NCBI GenBank assembly: GCA_948474755.1
Contig: CAOLHI010000931.1
Location: 372,001-436,000, forward strand
Direction of reading: 5' to 3'
Length of the DNA stretch: 64,000 nucleotides
DNA from: Ctenosaura bakeri
Taxonomy: Eukaryota > Chordata > Lepidosauria > Squamata > Iguanidae
The notes under the pieces were generated by a model that was not told the DNA's origin, did no database searches, and saw only the letters and a list, made by a program, of their open reading frames with translations. Within the stretch, counting starts at the first letter, position 1; the number at the start of each line of letters is the position of its first letter. This document shows, piece by piece, positions 22,526 through 33,000 of this stretch. The translations under genes were made by a program, and so were the position numbers.

Positions 22526-22924
22526 ATCCTCTGCATCACTTTTGCAAGATTAGAGAGATGAATCTCACACAACTTATTAAACCTTTTGCAACAAAATGTA
22601 TAAGTAACTGTCTGTAGACTGGTTGTTTCATTTTGGCAGTTCATGAAGGTGTTTTTTCACCAAAGAACATGTATGCATGCAAAAAAGGCCCAAGTTGGGA
22701 TTTCCAGATAAACATTTAAAAAACAAAACACTAAACCAAACCAAACTTAAGAACCAAACATATCAGAGGAAACAGAGAGTTTTCATTATATACTACAAAA
22801 GTGTGACTTGTTCTATACACATTGCTTTTTTGCTTACTTGTATCCAAACCAGAGCTTGGAAACATCGCCTTTTTAGATTACTGCTTCCTGAAAACCCCCA
22901 CTAGCCTAGCTAATGGTCATGTTT

Positions 22925-22975
22925 GTTACCTGGGGAGTTCTGGGAGCTGTAGTTCATAAAAGTATCATTTTAGGC
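22925..22975. mobile_element. Foldback MITE half
   Basis: GGAGTTCTGGGAGCTGTAGT matches one arm of the palindromic MITE family; the other arm is absent. Confidence 0.45.
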
Positions 22976-23077
22976 TTTGTTCAGAATCAGATGTATCTGT
23001 GTACTTTTCAAGTAAGCTAAAAAAACATGTTCTTTCCTCTGAAAGGACACAATCACAGATCTGATTTGTTGCTGCAG

Positions 23078-23195
23078 TACAAGCATAGGGAAACTTTGGG
23101 CCTTCAGAAGCCCCAGAAAACATGGTCAATGTTAGGGAGCTGTAGTTGTAGTCCAAAAGATCCAGCTGACCAAAGGCTCTCTGTAGTATTACTAT
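23078..23195. mobile_element. Foldback MITE, shortened
   Basis: Left part AGGGAAACTTTGGGCCTTCA and right part GTAGTCCAAAAGATCCAGCT with GACCAAAGG are inverted-arm remnants of the same family as 30975-31112. Confidence 0.5.
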
Positions 23196-25385
23196 ATTCT
23201 GATCACAAGTAGTGGAGAGCAAGATGGGTGTAATGTTATGAGAAATCAACAGAATGCTGTGGACTATTTCTTTGCTGTTTTGTAGGCTGCAGTGTTTGAT
23301 TAATCAGTTTGATGAACTGAATATTTCTTTTTAACTCAATCAAGACATGCCTCCACTTAATCAGGCAACACAGTATCCTGCCTTTTGTTGTGGCAGTCCA
23401 GGCAGCAGTGCTCACGATGTTCCCATTCTTAAGTTATCTGCTTAACTTTTTGCAAGGTGACTGCATTATCTGTAAGATGGCCAAAACATACTGCTGTCTG
23501 AGGTCAAGGACAAAATAGCGCTTTCCTCATGGCATGTACAAAAGCAAACCAGATTGGCAGATGAATCTTACTTCAACCAGAGCTTTGGATCTATTACCGT
23601 AAAAAAGCAATGTGTTGCTTATTACTGTAAGAAGAAAATGTGTGTGAGTGAGTAACAGCATTGCTTTTAGAGCATGATCTCCACCCTCTGCAGTTACTCA
23701 GCAGTGTTGACAAGGCAGCATCTGCAGAGAGCAGCCATGTAACTTGGGGAAGGGCTGAAACATTCATCATGTGGTACACACAGCACCGTCGCTTCCATGC
23801 CCCTCAGCATCAGCGCTGGGCCTGTACTTTTTAGACAAGGGCCTCACTATTGGCATGGTTTCAGACGACAGTACTCTGAAGAAATTCTCTGTCTGAAGGG
23901 CTGTTCAATCCAATCCAGCTTAAAAAACCACGAGAAGACAGAGCGGAGACCTTGAAGTTAAGGATCAAATTAGCAGTTGTATGGCAGACTGACTAGACCT
24001 ACATATGGCCTGGTCACTATTTCTGTTAAGATTATACCAACTGTTTTCAAATTGCTTTTCTTTATTTGTAGCTTTTCACATAAAAGTGTTCTAATGCTGC
24101 CTTTTGCCTCTAAAAGTGTACATAAATATACCAGTCTTAGGCAATTCTAGATAATCCAATTGCCTACCTTTTTTTGTGGGGGTGGTTGCAGGTGTGGCAT
24201 TTATTTTTTTCAGCTCCATCATAAACACCTTCAGCATATATGTGATTTCTCAATGTAAAACTACCACAGAAAGTTTTGAGCATCCTTACCTTTGCTCCCC
24301 GACACTCACATTCCATTTTTTGCAAAGAAAGTCATGTGAATCTATGAGTCATGTCCAAAGCTTATAAAAATTACTTTTAAAAGTAATTTAGTTAAAATTA
24401 GTTCCAGCTGCCTTTTATTTGCTATCATTTTTACAGTTTTAAAAAGTTACTCTATATATAATATATAATATAATATTAATATAATGAGTATAGTATTTTA
24501 TATCTAAGTTACTTTTTTTGAAAAACCTGGATGCTACAAGCTGCTAGCCTGTGATACAGAACATCTCTAATTAGTGAGGCCGCATGCAATCTGCATTTAG
24601 AAAACTACCTAAAATCAGTTAGAGTTAAAACTGTTCAGGAAGTGAAGTTGTTCCTCCCTGTTATATAACAATTGCAGTGCAACCCAGTTATACACCAGTT
24701 ATCAGTGAGGAAAACAAATTATTACAAGTAACTTATTCTTTATAACTAGTTGCTTCCCATCTTTGGCCATGTGTAGCTTCAGTCTTAGCATTATAGGGGT
24801 TAAGGGGCTTTTTTTTACTGTTGCTCTCTCCACTATGATATAAACATGAAGGACTCTAATACAACACTAGACCTGCACCTGAATGTATTTTTCCTAGTGA
24901 AAGGTGTGTGGCTTTCCAGAGCAAGCAGGGCACAGAAGGAGCTGGTAGTTTTAGGTCTTTCACGGTTGGAATTTACCATATTCTGCCATTGGCAACACTT
25001 AGACAAAAAGGGTTTAGGCTAAAAGTGGCAACTCTAGAAATAATATATCTCAGACTTCCCCCCCCTTTGTTGTTGGCCAACTTCCCAGACACCACATCTG
25101 CTTTTTTACTTCTACCTTTCAGTATTGAGTGGCTCAGAGCTCATGCTGAGAGAATACAAAAGCTCAAATGATGTCTTGAAAGAAGTGAAAATGCTGAGAA
25201 CTTATCCAGATGAATAGTGAATGCAGGCTCTAAATGCTTTTTTAAAAAAGCTCTGTATCCCATCTGATCTTGGAGTTGAAGGCACATACACACACACTAT
25301 TATCTCACAGATTGCCACCCATTCAAAATCAACAGCATGATATCCACATGTGGGGTGGGAAGAATAGTCCAGTGCTGTTTTGTGT
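23196..25385. other. Intergenic, nothing identified
   Basis: No coding signal or nameable repeat. Holds a very A+T-rich patch with TAATATA repeats at 24455-24490. Confidence 0.55.
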
Positions 25386-25389
25386 GTTC

Positions 25390-25612
25390 GTGTGTGTCTG
25401 CCTTCAAATGGCCTGTCGACTTACGGTGAGCCCATTCATTTCATAAGATTCTCTTAGGCAGGAAGTACTCAGAGGTGGTTTTGCCAGTTCCTTCCTATGA
25501 AATGTAGCCTATATCACCTGGTATTCCTTGCTGGTCTCTCACCCAAGTACTAACCAGGGCTGACTCTGCTTAACTTCCAAGATCAAATGAGATCTGGTGC
25601 CTTTAGGATACC
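25390..25612 (-). mobile_element. 5S-rRNA-derived SINE, antisense, near full length
   Basis: Reverse complement of the 19236 copy: tail (GCCTTCAAATGGCCTGTCGA, TTTCATAAGATTCTCTTAGG), then the 5S-like C-box and A-box regions (CACCCAAGTACTAACCAGGG, CTTAACTTCCAAGATCAAAT), ending in GGTGCCTTTAGGATACC. A TG-rich tail lies at the left end. Confidence 0.85.
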
Positions 25613-25875
25613 TGGCTATTAAAAGAAAGAGTAGACATATATTTTGTCCCTGAAAAAGAACACACAGTCTCTGAACAGTTAAATGAATATAATATTTTTT
25701 AAAGGTTCATCCATCCAGTATGGAGCCACTGCTCCAGGAATAAAGGTGGGCCAGGTTACATACAATAATATGTGTGTGTGTGTGTCTGTGTATGTGAGTA
25801 TGCTGTGAATGTGTACATCTCTTCTTTCTACTTCCAGCAACTAATAGCATGCTCCCAGAGCAGAAATAATGGGTG

Positions 25876-25935
25876 GGATCTTAAGTACATAAGAAGATCC
25901 TTGCTCGGTCAGACCAAAGGCTTTTCTAGTCTAAG
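25876..25935 (-). mobile_element. CR1 3'-end fragment, antisense
   Basis: TACATAAGAAGATCCTTGCT and GGTCAGACCAAAGG are the reverse complement of the CR1 3' end also seen in sense at 19015-19060. About 60 bp long; possibly the outer end of the same copy as 26495-26640. Confidence 0.6.
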
Positions 25936-26494
25936 GATGGAAAGAATATTCAAAATACTGAAAAAATGCTTGAAAAACAGATTTCTAAAGTATTGAGAAA
26001 CTAAACTCTGGCAAGGTGAATCTTAGATGAGCAAAAGCCTTTGCAGTTCAGGACTTACTCTGCACAAAAATTGCAGATTTTTAATAACATTTCTGCAAAT
26101 TCTGCTTTTTTTGGTGCAGGAGTGCCAGGAAACTTGTTTTCTGTGCAGGAATGTTCTCTGCAGAAAATGCTGTTTTTTTGTACAAAAAAATGTTAAGTCC
26201 CAGACTGTGTGTGAATAGTCTTTGAAAACTATACAGTTTTCAGCACCTTTTTCACAATGAGTAGAAAAAAGGGGTAAAATATTCTTGATTGCAATAATGA
26301 AATTTACAATGATTGCATCACTATTCCAGTCCAGGATCTTGTTTTCCACAATATTCAACTGCAAACAGCACATCAAGGGAATGGCCTTCTCCATTTTTTC
26401 CTCCCAGGAATAGGAGCTCAGAGGCATATTGAGTATATTAGCCACTCAGAGTTTATGAGACATTGACAGACTTGCCCTGTATACATTTATTTAG
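25936..26494. other. Unassigned segment with a TGCAGAAA-rich tract
   Basis: Lies between two antisense CR1 pieces that are in the right order for one element, so part of it may be an insertion. Around 26040-26200 the words TGCAG, TGCAAA and TGTGCAGG recur irregularly. A minus-strand frame of 140 codons covers 26023-26445 but has no recognisable domain. Confidence 0.4.
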
Positions 26495-26640
26495 TCATTT
26501 CAGCTATGTGGTGATGAATTCCATTAGTTAATTAGTAAGTGTGCATAATGTGAAGAAGTACTTTCTTCAGTCTGCCTTGAATTGTTCACCAGTCAGATCT
26601 TCTCTCTCTCACCAAGGACAATCAAACACTAAGGACAGGG
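26495..26640 (-). mobile_element. CR1 fragment, antisense
   Basis: GATGAATTCCATTAGTTAAT and GAAGAAGTACTTTCTTCAGT are conserved reverse-strand blocks of a CR1 3' region (sense equivalent near 18780-18830). Confidence 0.55.
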
Positions 26641-27955
26641 GTAGGGAAGGTGTGTTGTGCACCACATTAAGGTCTCAACTCCATTTTTTGCGGTCCACCA
26701 AATCCTAGCACCCCATAAAATGATTTTTTTTTTTGTAAAAAAATTGCTTCTCAAATGCCCCAAACTCTGTTTCAATGCTTGAAAACCACTCCCAATTCCC
26801 CAAATGTCCTGGAAATCCAGCAAATCAGCTAACAATCATATGAAAAATATGGAAATGCAAATTAGCTAGTCACTTTCAGGTTTCAGTTGTTCTTCTACAG
26901 AAAACATACTTAGTGTGGTTCACTGTAGAGAGGCCTGTTGCAGTTTATTCGTCTCTGACTTGGGGAAATAGCCTGCATGGCTAGAGGAAGATGCAGGATC
27001 AGGTTGACTGAACATTGTTTAGAGCTCAAGCCAGGGCCTCTTCTGTGACAGTGATGGGAATGGACGTATGATGCCTTCTTATTAGCATTGTGTCAGCACA
27101 GTCTCATTTGGCTGAGATATTTTGGGTCCTGAAAGGATCATTATGCTCTGGACCCAGAATGGTGCATGGGAACTCTCATTAGCTTGCTATGATGAGAATG
27201 AAAAACACTTTACTGATTAAAATTGGCTGTATCCACTCCTGCATTTGAACTGCAGGTGTGGAGGAACCATCTGCTTATTCAACTCCCTCATGGGACTAAA
27301 TCACCCTTCTCCCTCCATCCATCCAAATCTACCCCAGAAGAATCAGGCTGCATGTGGAATATGTGAAAAGGGACTGCAGGGCAGGACGAGGAGAGGAAGC
27401 GAATCTCTGTTTGCACAAATAGTGGTTCTCTCATGTAATTTTGGACTTAATCCATTGTGGTTGTGCCTAAGAAGATTCCTCTTCACCCTTGGCACTGACA
27501 GTGGAGTACAAATCTGAGTAGAAAGTGATCAAGACTGCAGAAAAAAAGCTTGGGAGAGGGGTGTGTGTGTGTGTGTGTGTGTGTAGTCTTTGTGCCTATT
27601 GTGAAGCAACCCGTGTGCATGCATGCTAATGATACAGAAAGTAGAGCTCTTTGTCACAGTAGATAATGAAAAAATCCTGAGACAAAAGGGCAAATTACAT
27701 CGTGCATGAAACCAATTAAAATACAGATTAGCTAGCTAGCAAGAAAGACTCTGTCCAAGCACCTATCAGGAAGTGACTATTGAACATTTATGGAGGATTT
27801 AGATGGTCCTTTTTCTCCCAGTTAAAAAGAAATTGCTGCACCAGTGAGTGTGTCCTTTCCACTCATTCTCATTTTTCCTTTCCTTCCTTCATTCCCTCTT
27901 TTTCTTTTCTTTTTTTGTTTTATGATCAAGTCCCCCTGCCCACGGTTGGACCCTT
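26641..27955. other. Intergenic, with TG microsatellite
   Basis: No gene seen. A (TG)n run lies at about 27559-27585. A C/T-rich patch follows at 27855-27925. Low-complexity T-runs occur at 26725-26745. Confidence 0.55.
27559..27585. repeat. (TG)n microsatellite
   Basis: Uninterrupted TG dinucleotide repeats, about 13 units. Confidence 0.9.
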
Positions 27956-28070
27956 GTAGGGTATGGCTTCCAGACCCTTCACCATTTTGGTCGCATCTTC
28001 ATCTCTCCACAGAGGCTCTGAATGTTGTTGTACTGATAGCATTCGTGATCCCTCACTGTTGACTACACTG
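27956..28070 (-). mobile_element. CR1 3' snippet joined to foldback MITE half
   Basis: GGTATGGCTTCCAGACCCTT and CACCATTTTGGTCGC (27959-27993) match the antisense CR1 block seen at 22159. They are followed by TGAATGTTGTTGTACTGATA and TGATCCCTCACTGTTGACTA, one arm of the palindromic MITE. Two decayed fragments in contact. Confidence 0.5.
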
Positions 28071-28269
28071 GCTAGGGCTGATATTATTAACCTCACATTA
28101 GCCATTTGATTGCTAGAGGCACTCTGGTCAAATCTAGATACCGGACATAACTGCAGCATCCTGGAAAAGAAATAGGAGAAAAATGCACCTACTAGGTAAG
28201 GGGAGGAAGCAGACACTAGGGCAAGAAAGAGAGAGGCATGAGGATGAGATGTGAAAGCAGAGACATTAG

Positions 28270-28459
28270 GAATATTTATACCACAATTACAGTGCTTTGA
28301 TTCCACTTTAATTGCCATGGTTCTATCATAGGCACTCCAGGATTTGTAGTTTCATGAGGTACTAAGAATTCTTTGCCAGAGAGATCTGTGTTGTAGTTCA
28401 CAGGAGTATGAATAAGAGAATTGTAACTATCTCACCAAACTACAAATCCCAGGATTTTA
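28270..28459. mobile_element. hAT-like foldback MITE, left part
   Basis: Left arm ACAGTGCTTTGATTCCACTT, TGCCATGGTTCTATCATAGG, then AGGATTTGTAGTTTCATGAG and a return arm AAACTACAAATCCCAGG. The element is interrupted at 28459 by an antisense L1. It continues at 29303 with GAATAGAGGCTTGACAGTTA and AAAGTGGTATCACACTGC, which complement the left arm. Confidence 0.75.
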
Positions 28460-29289
28460 TTTTATTTATTTATTTATTAATATTTTATTACATAAAATGA
28501 CACAAGTACACAGGAATACAGTAAAAAAGTAAGACAAACAATTTACAAGAGTAATTTACATCCATAATTCAAGTATAATGCCTACCATTATCTATTAAGG
28601 ATCTCATCATATGTCTGTAAATTCTATAGAGAGTTTGGGATAACCTTGTAAATCATCTATTGCATTCATATATTCATTGAATGGAAACCATGTTTCATCA
28701 AAAGTTTCATTCCTTTTCATTCCTCTATTGCATATTGTCTGAGAGTTTCTCTGAACACCATGAATCTCATATTCTTCCACACCAAGCTTCCAGAGAAACA
28801 TCTCCAGTCTTCCAGCATCTAGCTATTTCCATTCGGACAGCCGTGATAAAAATTACAATCAAAGTCTTGTGTTCAAGCTGTTTGTTGTCTTTAGAAAAAT
28901 GTTCAACAATAAAAATCTGGGACAGTATTTAATATCTCATCTTGTGATTATCATCATTTGTCTTATAACCCTTTGCCAAAACAGATTTTAGGGCATTCTA
29001 ACCACATATGGTTATATGTACCAATAACCTTACATCCTCTCCAGCATTGGTGAAATATTATTTCCTATCTTTGACTGTCTAAGAGGTGTAAGGTACCAAT
29101 TGTAGATTGTTTTAAAAGCATGTTCCCTTATTAGTGCGTATCAGGATTTAAATGGTAATGATAACCAGAAATTGTTTGTCTTTCCCTGGAATTGTGATTT
29201 TCAAGTCTGACGTCCAGACTGTTTTTAGACTAAGTGTTTTTCCATATATATGCATATTTAAACAATTATATATGGATGAGACCAAGCTG
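28460..29289 (-). mobile_element. 5'-truncated L1, antisense, with 13-bp TSD
   Basis: TCCCAGGATTTTA flanks the insertion exactly (28447-28459 and 29290-29302). Read on the minus strand, it shows the end of an L1-type ORF2 with stops and frameshifts: a KTIYNWYLTP-like segment, a CWRG...GTYNHMWLECP motif (the conserved C-terminal Cys/His region), then a frame at 28801-28607 with NETFDETWFPFNEYMN, like the extreme C-terminus of L1 ORF2. A T-rich left edge is the reverse of its poly-A tail. About 830 bp; not functional. Confidence 0.88.
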
Positions 29290-29302
29290 TCCCAGGATTT
29301 TA

Positions 29303-29380
29303 AAGAATAGAGGCTTGACAGTTAAAGTGGTATCACACTGCTATAATTGCACAGTGCGGATATGCCCTAAGAGTGAGTGG
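29303..29380. mobile_element. hAT-like foldback MITE, right part
   Basis: Right arm of the element that begins at 28270: GACAGTTAAAGTGGTATCAC, CTATAATTGCACAGTGC. Separated from its left part by the L1 insertion. Confidence 0.7.
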
Positions 29381-29429
29381 GAAGAGAAAGTGAGGAGCAA
29401 GGCCAGCCAGCAGATTTGGGATACAGACC

Positions 29430-29628
29430 AAGGGCCTTCCTGCACTACCCTGCCATTATTCCGCTTTCAGCATCCTGTGGAATTCTGGGGTTTGTAGTTT
29501 ACTGAGGCCAAAGAGCTCTCTGGCTGAGAATTATAAATGGCTCTCCCTGAATCGAAAACCACAGGATTCCATAGGATGTTGGAAGTGGAATAATAGCACT
29601 GTAACAGTGCAGGGCGGAAATGCCCTTA
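29430..29628. mobile_element. Foldback MITE with GCACT-type ends, copy 1
   Basis: Inverted arms: AGGGCCTTCCTGCACTA and TTATTCCGCTTTCAGCATCC on the left, GATGTTGGAAGTGGAATAAT and AGTGCAGGGCGGAAATGCCC on the right. The shorter copy at 62628-62773 shares both arms. No coding capacity. Confidence 0.75.
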
Positions 29629-29639
29629 GTCATACTTGG

Positions 29640-30287
29640 AGAAGACCCACTGAAATCAATGTGACTTTTATTGGTAATTATAGTCTGATGATTTAAATGA
29701 ACCTTGAAAGCACGCAACAACAAGAACTCTCTGTATAGTTGACTGTGGATTCTGTCAGATCATACAGTACTTCTACTTGCCACTGGCTCCTTGCTCACCT
29801 GTTTTCAGGAATGATTGGAAGGGGACAGCAGCTGCAGCAGCGTATATGTTCTTCCCACTCTCTGACCAAAGCGTGGCCTGAGATTTCCTAGTGCTATCAA
29901 TGTGTTGCCAGGCTGCTTCTCTTAGGAAGATTAGTGCTAGCAATACTGTCTTTATATCTAAATAGATCTTTAAAGAAAGAAAGGTAGGGAAGGAACTTAG
30001 ATTAAGGTTTATTTCATGTTTTTTCCCTCCTCTTTCCAGACCAATAATTGTTTTCAGCAAAACTAAGGTAAGTTAATTGGGATTTTTAGAATGAAGCTTA
30101 AAGGATTTGAACTGCCTTTTTTCTTTCAGAGGACAGATTGTATAAAATAAGAAAGTCATTCTTTATTTGCCCAGCTTTTGGTGGTGAGGGTAGTGTCGTA
30201 ATAGGGTCAGGTCTCTTATTAGCATTGTGTCAGCACGGTGTTCCCAGGCTTTTTAAATGAACAAGGACCATGATATCCCCTAGAGCA
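29640..30287. other. Intergenic, nothing certain
   Basis: A GAGAAGACCCACTGAAATCA word at the left edge recurs in squamate repeats but the family is unknown to me. Nothing else identified. Confidence 0.45.
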
Positions 30288-30320
30288 GTGTGGTACAGTA
30301 ATCTGAGGGCTGGACGAGGT
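30288..30320 (+). mobile_element. Sauria SINE, 5' head (split copy)
   Basis: GTGTGGTACAGTAATCTGAG followed by GGCTGGAC corresponds to the tRNA-like head of Sauria SINE. The copy is cut at 30320 by a MITE and resumes at 30458. Confidence 0.7.
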
Positions 30321-30457
30321 CAGTGGTTCCCAAATTTTGATTCTCTGGCTGTTTTGGACTTCAGTTCCCAGAAACCCCTAGGCAGCTTAGCCAACAGATA
30401 GGAATTCTGGGAAATGAAGTCCAAACTATCTGGGGGACCAAAGTTTGGGAACCATTG
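30321..30457. mobile_element. 137-bp foldback MITE inserted in Sauria SINE, 8-bp TSD
   Basis: Ends CAGTGGTTCCCAAATTTTG and CAAAGTTTGGGAACCATTG are inverted repeats (two mismatches in 19). The arms continue inward (TTTTGGACTTCAGTTCCCAG facing AATGAAGTCCAAACTATC), so nearly the whole element is palindromic. Flanks GACGAGGT (30313-30320) and GACTAGGA (30458-30465) are a decayed 8-bp TSD, pointing to hAT. Confidence 0.85.
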
Positions 30458-30590
30458 GACTAGGATTCTAGGTGACCAGAGTTTGTTTTCTCACTTGGCC
30501 ATGGAAACCCACTGGGAACCCCCACACTCTCAGCAGCCTTGGAGGAAAACAATGGCAAACTTCCTCTGAATAAATGTTGCTGTGATTGGG
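30458..30590 (+). mobile_element. Sauria SINE, remainder (split copy)
   Basis: CTAGGATTCTAGGTGACCAG, GGCCATGGAAACCCACTGGG and CAATGGCAAACTTCCTCTGA follow the Sauria SINE order. The BovB-like tail is missing, so the copy is 3' truncated. Confidence 0.7.
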
Positions 30591-30974
30591 TCACGTTTTG
30601 TTTCAACTGTTTAATAAGTTTTTTAATCTGTTTAAATTATTCTTACTGTTTTAAACTGTTCAAATTATTTTTACTCTATGCCATCCTGAGATCTTTTGGA
30701 TATACAGTAGAATATAGATATTTTAATAGCAAACAAACAAACATTACTTAATTAATTAATAATTGAACACTGGCCTCTCCAGATATTTTTGACCAACTTC
30801 TGGAAGTCCTGATCATTGGTCAGGTTGACAGGGACTTCTGAGCATTGAAGCCCAACATATTAGAAAGACCACAAGTTCAAAATACAACTGTAATAGTTTT
30901 TAAAATAACTTTTCACCCGTGTGAACACGAGAGGCAGTGCTCCCGAAGTTGTATGCCATCAGTATCATCAGAGC

Positions 30975-31112
30975 AGGAGTGGGGAGTCTTTGCTATTCCA
31001 GATGTTTTGGATTACAACTCTCATGATCCCTTACCATTGGCCATGCTGGATGGAGTTTTTGGAGGCAAGTCCAAAATATCTGAAGAGCCAAAGTTTCCCT
31101 ATCCTCACTGTA
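30975..31112. mobile_element. Foldback MITE (hAT-like family)
   Basis: Left arm AGTGGGGAGTCTTTGCTATT and CCAGATGTTTTGGATTACAA, centre CCATTGGCCATGCTGGATGG, right arm GTCCAAAATATCTGAAGAGC and AAAGTTTCCCTATCCTC. Relative of the 30321 copy. Confidence 0.65.
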
Positions 31113-31152
31113 GGAGATACCTTAATTGTATTTCTGAAAGCCAATGTGGTTA

Positions 31153-31228
31153 GTAGTTTTATTTATTTATTTTTATTTATTTTGTTGTATTTCTAAGCTG
31201 CCTTTCTCTCAAAATTGGGACCCAAGGT
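31153..31228 (-). mobile_element. L2 3'-end fragment, antisense
   Basis: TTTATTTATTTATTTTTATT then AAGCTGCCTTTCTCTCAAAA and GGGACCCAAGGTGG are the reverse of the L2 3' end. Directly abuts a Sauria SINE. Confidence 0.5.
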
Positions 31229-31229
31229 G

Positions 31230-31423
31230 GCATTGGACTGAGCATTGGATTACGACCCTGGAGGCCAGAGTTCAATCCCCCACTCAGACATGGAAACCCA
31301 GTGGGTGACCTTGGGTGAGTCACATACTCTCAGCCCAGAAAACCCTGTGATAGGTTCACCTTAGGGTCACCAAAAGTTGGAAATGACTTGAAGGCAGACA
31401 ACAACAACAACAACAATAACATA
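31230..31423 (+). mobile_element. Sauria SINE with BovB-like tail
   Basis: tRNA-like head (GAGCATTGGATTACGACCCT, then a B-box-like AGAGTTCAATCCCCCAC), a conserved body (ATGGAAACCCAGTGGGTGAC, TTGGGTGAGTCAC), the tail AGGGTCACCAAAAGTTGGAA with TGACTTGAAGGCAG, and an (ACA)n 3' repeat. An internal segment of the body is deleted. The tail is the part recognised by RTE/BovB reverse transcriptase in this SINE family. Confidence 0.85.
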
Positions 31424-32194
31424 GGCTCAACTAAGCTGCCTGCTTTAATTAAGTCATAAACACAGAATGATTATAAAACTTTGCATTAAAAAAGCAAAGA
31501 TTTTATCAGTCCATCTGTAATGGTGTCTTTAACAGCTTTTCAATTGTGGGGCTGGATCTGGGGCAGGATCTGAAATCCATAGCTCAGCCCTATAAATTCA
31601 TCTTGTTTAAACAGAGACTGTCAAGTCACTATTGTTGTTTTGTAGCCCTTATCTTAATTCTCTGCTGGAAGGCAAGGCGAAATTGTTCTCTGAAGCTGTT
31701 AGTGTTGCCTACAAGCTTAATCTAAAGACTGTAATTTGACCTTTAAAAAATTAAATCCTGTTTTAACTGTCGTGGCTATTCTTTGTAGGCATGAGGGCAG
31801 GGATGACATCTTCAAAATGTGATAATCATATATTTAACAGCCTTGGAAACCAGAGAACATATACAATTTGTGTCTAGTATTTTCAAAAAATGGTTATTAT
31901 CACAGCAGCTTGAGGAAATTTCTTATGATTGAAAACATTTTAGGTTATCATGGATGACCTTAAATGCACAATAGTTGAAAAGGGTTTTTCCTTATTTCCC
32001 AGCCAAACATGAAAAAATGTCTATAGGATGCATCCAAAGGATAATAGCCCAGGCAGCATCAGTTCTACCCATCCATTCACCCTGGCCTGGCATCTACCTC
32101 ATTTTGAAAGTGCCCAAGTATAGGGTGAGAGAAAGCTTAGGAAATGGGTGCCATGGGAAAAATGGAGTTATCTTATGGACTTAGGGCAAAAGGT

Positions 32195-32312
32195 ACACGT
32201 GACATTGGTGCAACTATTCACACAATAGCAGACAACTCCTTAGAAAAGGTAATAATGCTTGGTAAGATGGAAAGTAGAAGGAAAAGAAGACCACAATACA
32301 GATGGATAGGCT
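32195..32312 (+). mobile_element. BovB (RTE) ORF C-terminal fragment, copy A
   Basis: The frame around 32230-32310 gives an EKVIMLGKMESRRKRRPQYR stretch, which corresponds to the Arg-rich end of BovB/RTE ORF2. It is followed at about 32345 by an earlier part of the same protein, so it belongs to a different copy than the one downstream. Confidence 0.6.
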
Positions 32313-32344
32313 GATGCATTCTGGGCTGGCTGGAGTTTGCAAAG

Positions 32345-33000
32345 ACTGCTGAGGTCTTCAAAGCATGTAATGCTTGTAGAAACCACTAGATTAATTTCAT
32401 ACAATGACTCAGTTGTTAATCAGAATGGAGCCTGCAGTCAAGAAATCAGAAGAAGATTAGGACTTGGAAGGGCAGCTATAAAAGAACTAAACAAGATCCT
32501 CAAGTGTCAAGATATGTCATTGAATACTAAAGTTAGGATTGTCCCTGCCACTGTATTTCTAATTTCTGTTTAAGGTTTTGAAAGCTGGACGGCAGAGAAA
32601 GCTGGTAGGAGGAAAATAAACTCATCTGAAATGTGGTATTGGAGAAGAGTTTTATAGATACTGTTGACTGCTAAAAAGACCAATAAATGGGTCCTAGAGC
32701 AAATCAAGCCTGAATTCTCCCCTAGATGCCAAGGTGACTAAACTCAGACTGTTGTACTTTAGCCATATAGTAAGAAGGCATTATTCACCAGAAATGAAAA
32801 TAATGCTTGATAAGGTAGGAAGCAATACAAAAAGAGGAAGACCACATTACTGATGGATGAACTAAATCAAGGAAGCCACAGTCATGAGTATGCCAGACCT
32901 GAGCAGGGCTATTGATAATAGGGTGACTTGGAGATCTTTTATTGATAGGGTTGTCATAGATTGAAATCAAGTTGGTGGCAGTTAAGAACAAATAAACCAG
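32345..33000 (+). mobile_element. 5'-truncated BovB (RTE) LINE, copy B
   Basis: The order CSQEIRRRLGLGRAAIKELN, LNTKVRIV, FESWTAEKAGRR, EMWYWRRV, TAKKTNKWVLEQIK is the C-terminal third of BovB/RTE ORF2, here with stops and frameshifts. It ends with the GGTGGCAGTTAAGAACAAAT-type 3' end. Inactive. Confidence 0.85.

Noticed and set aside
26023..26445. 140-codon minus-strand open frame as a gene
   Set aside because: No family motif. The composition follows a TGCAG/TTTTT-rich repeat tract between CR1 fragments.
27926..28318. 130-codon minus-strand open frame
   Set aside because: It overlaps a CR1 snippet and MITE fragments and shows no conserved domain.
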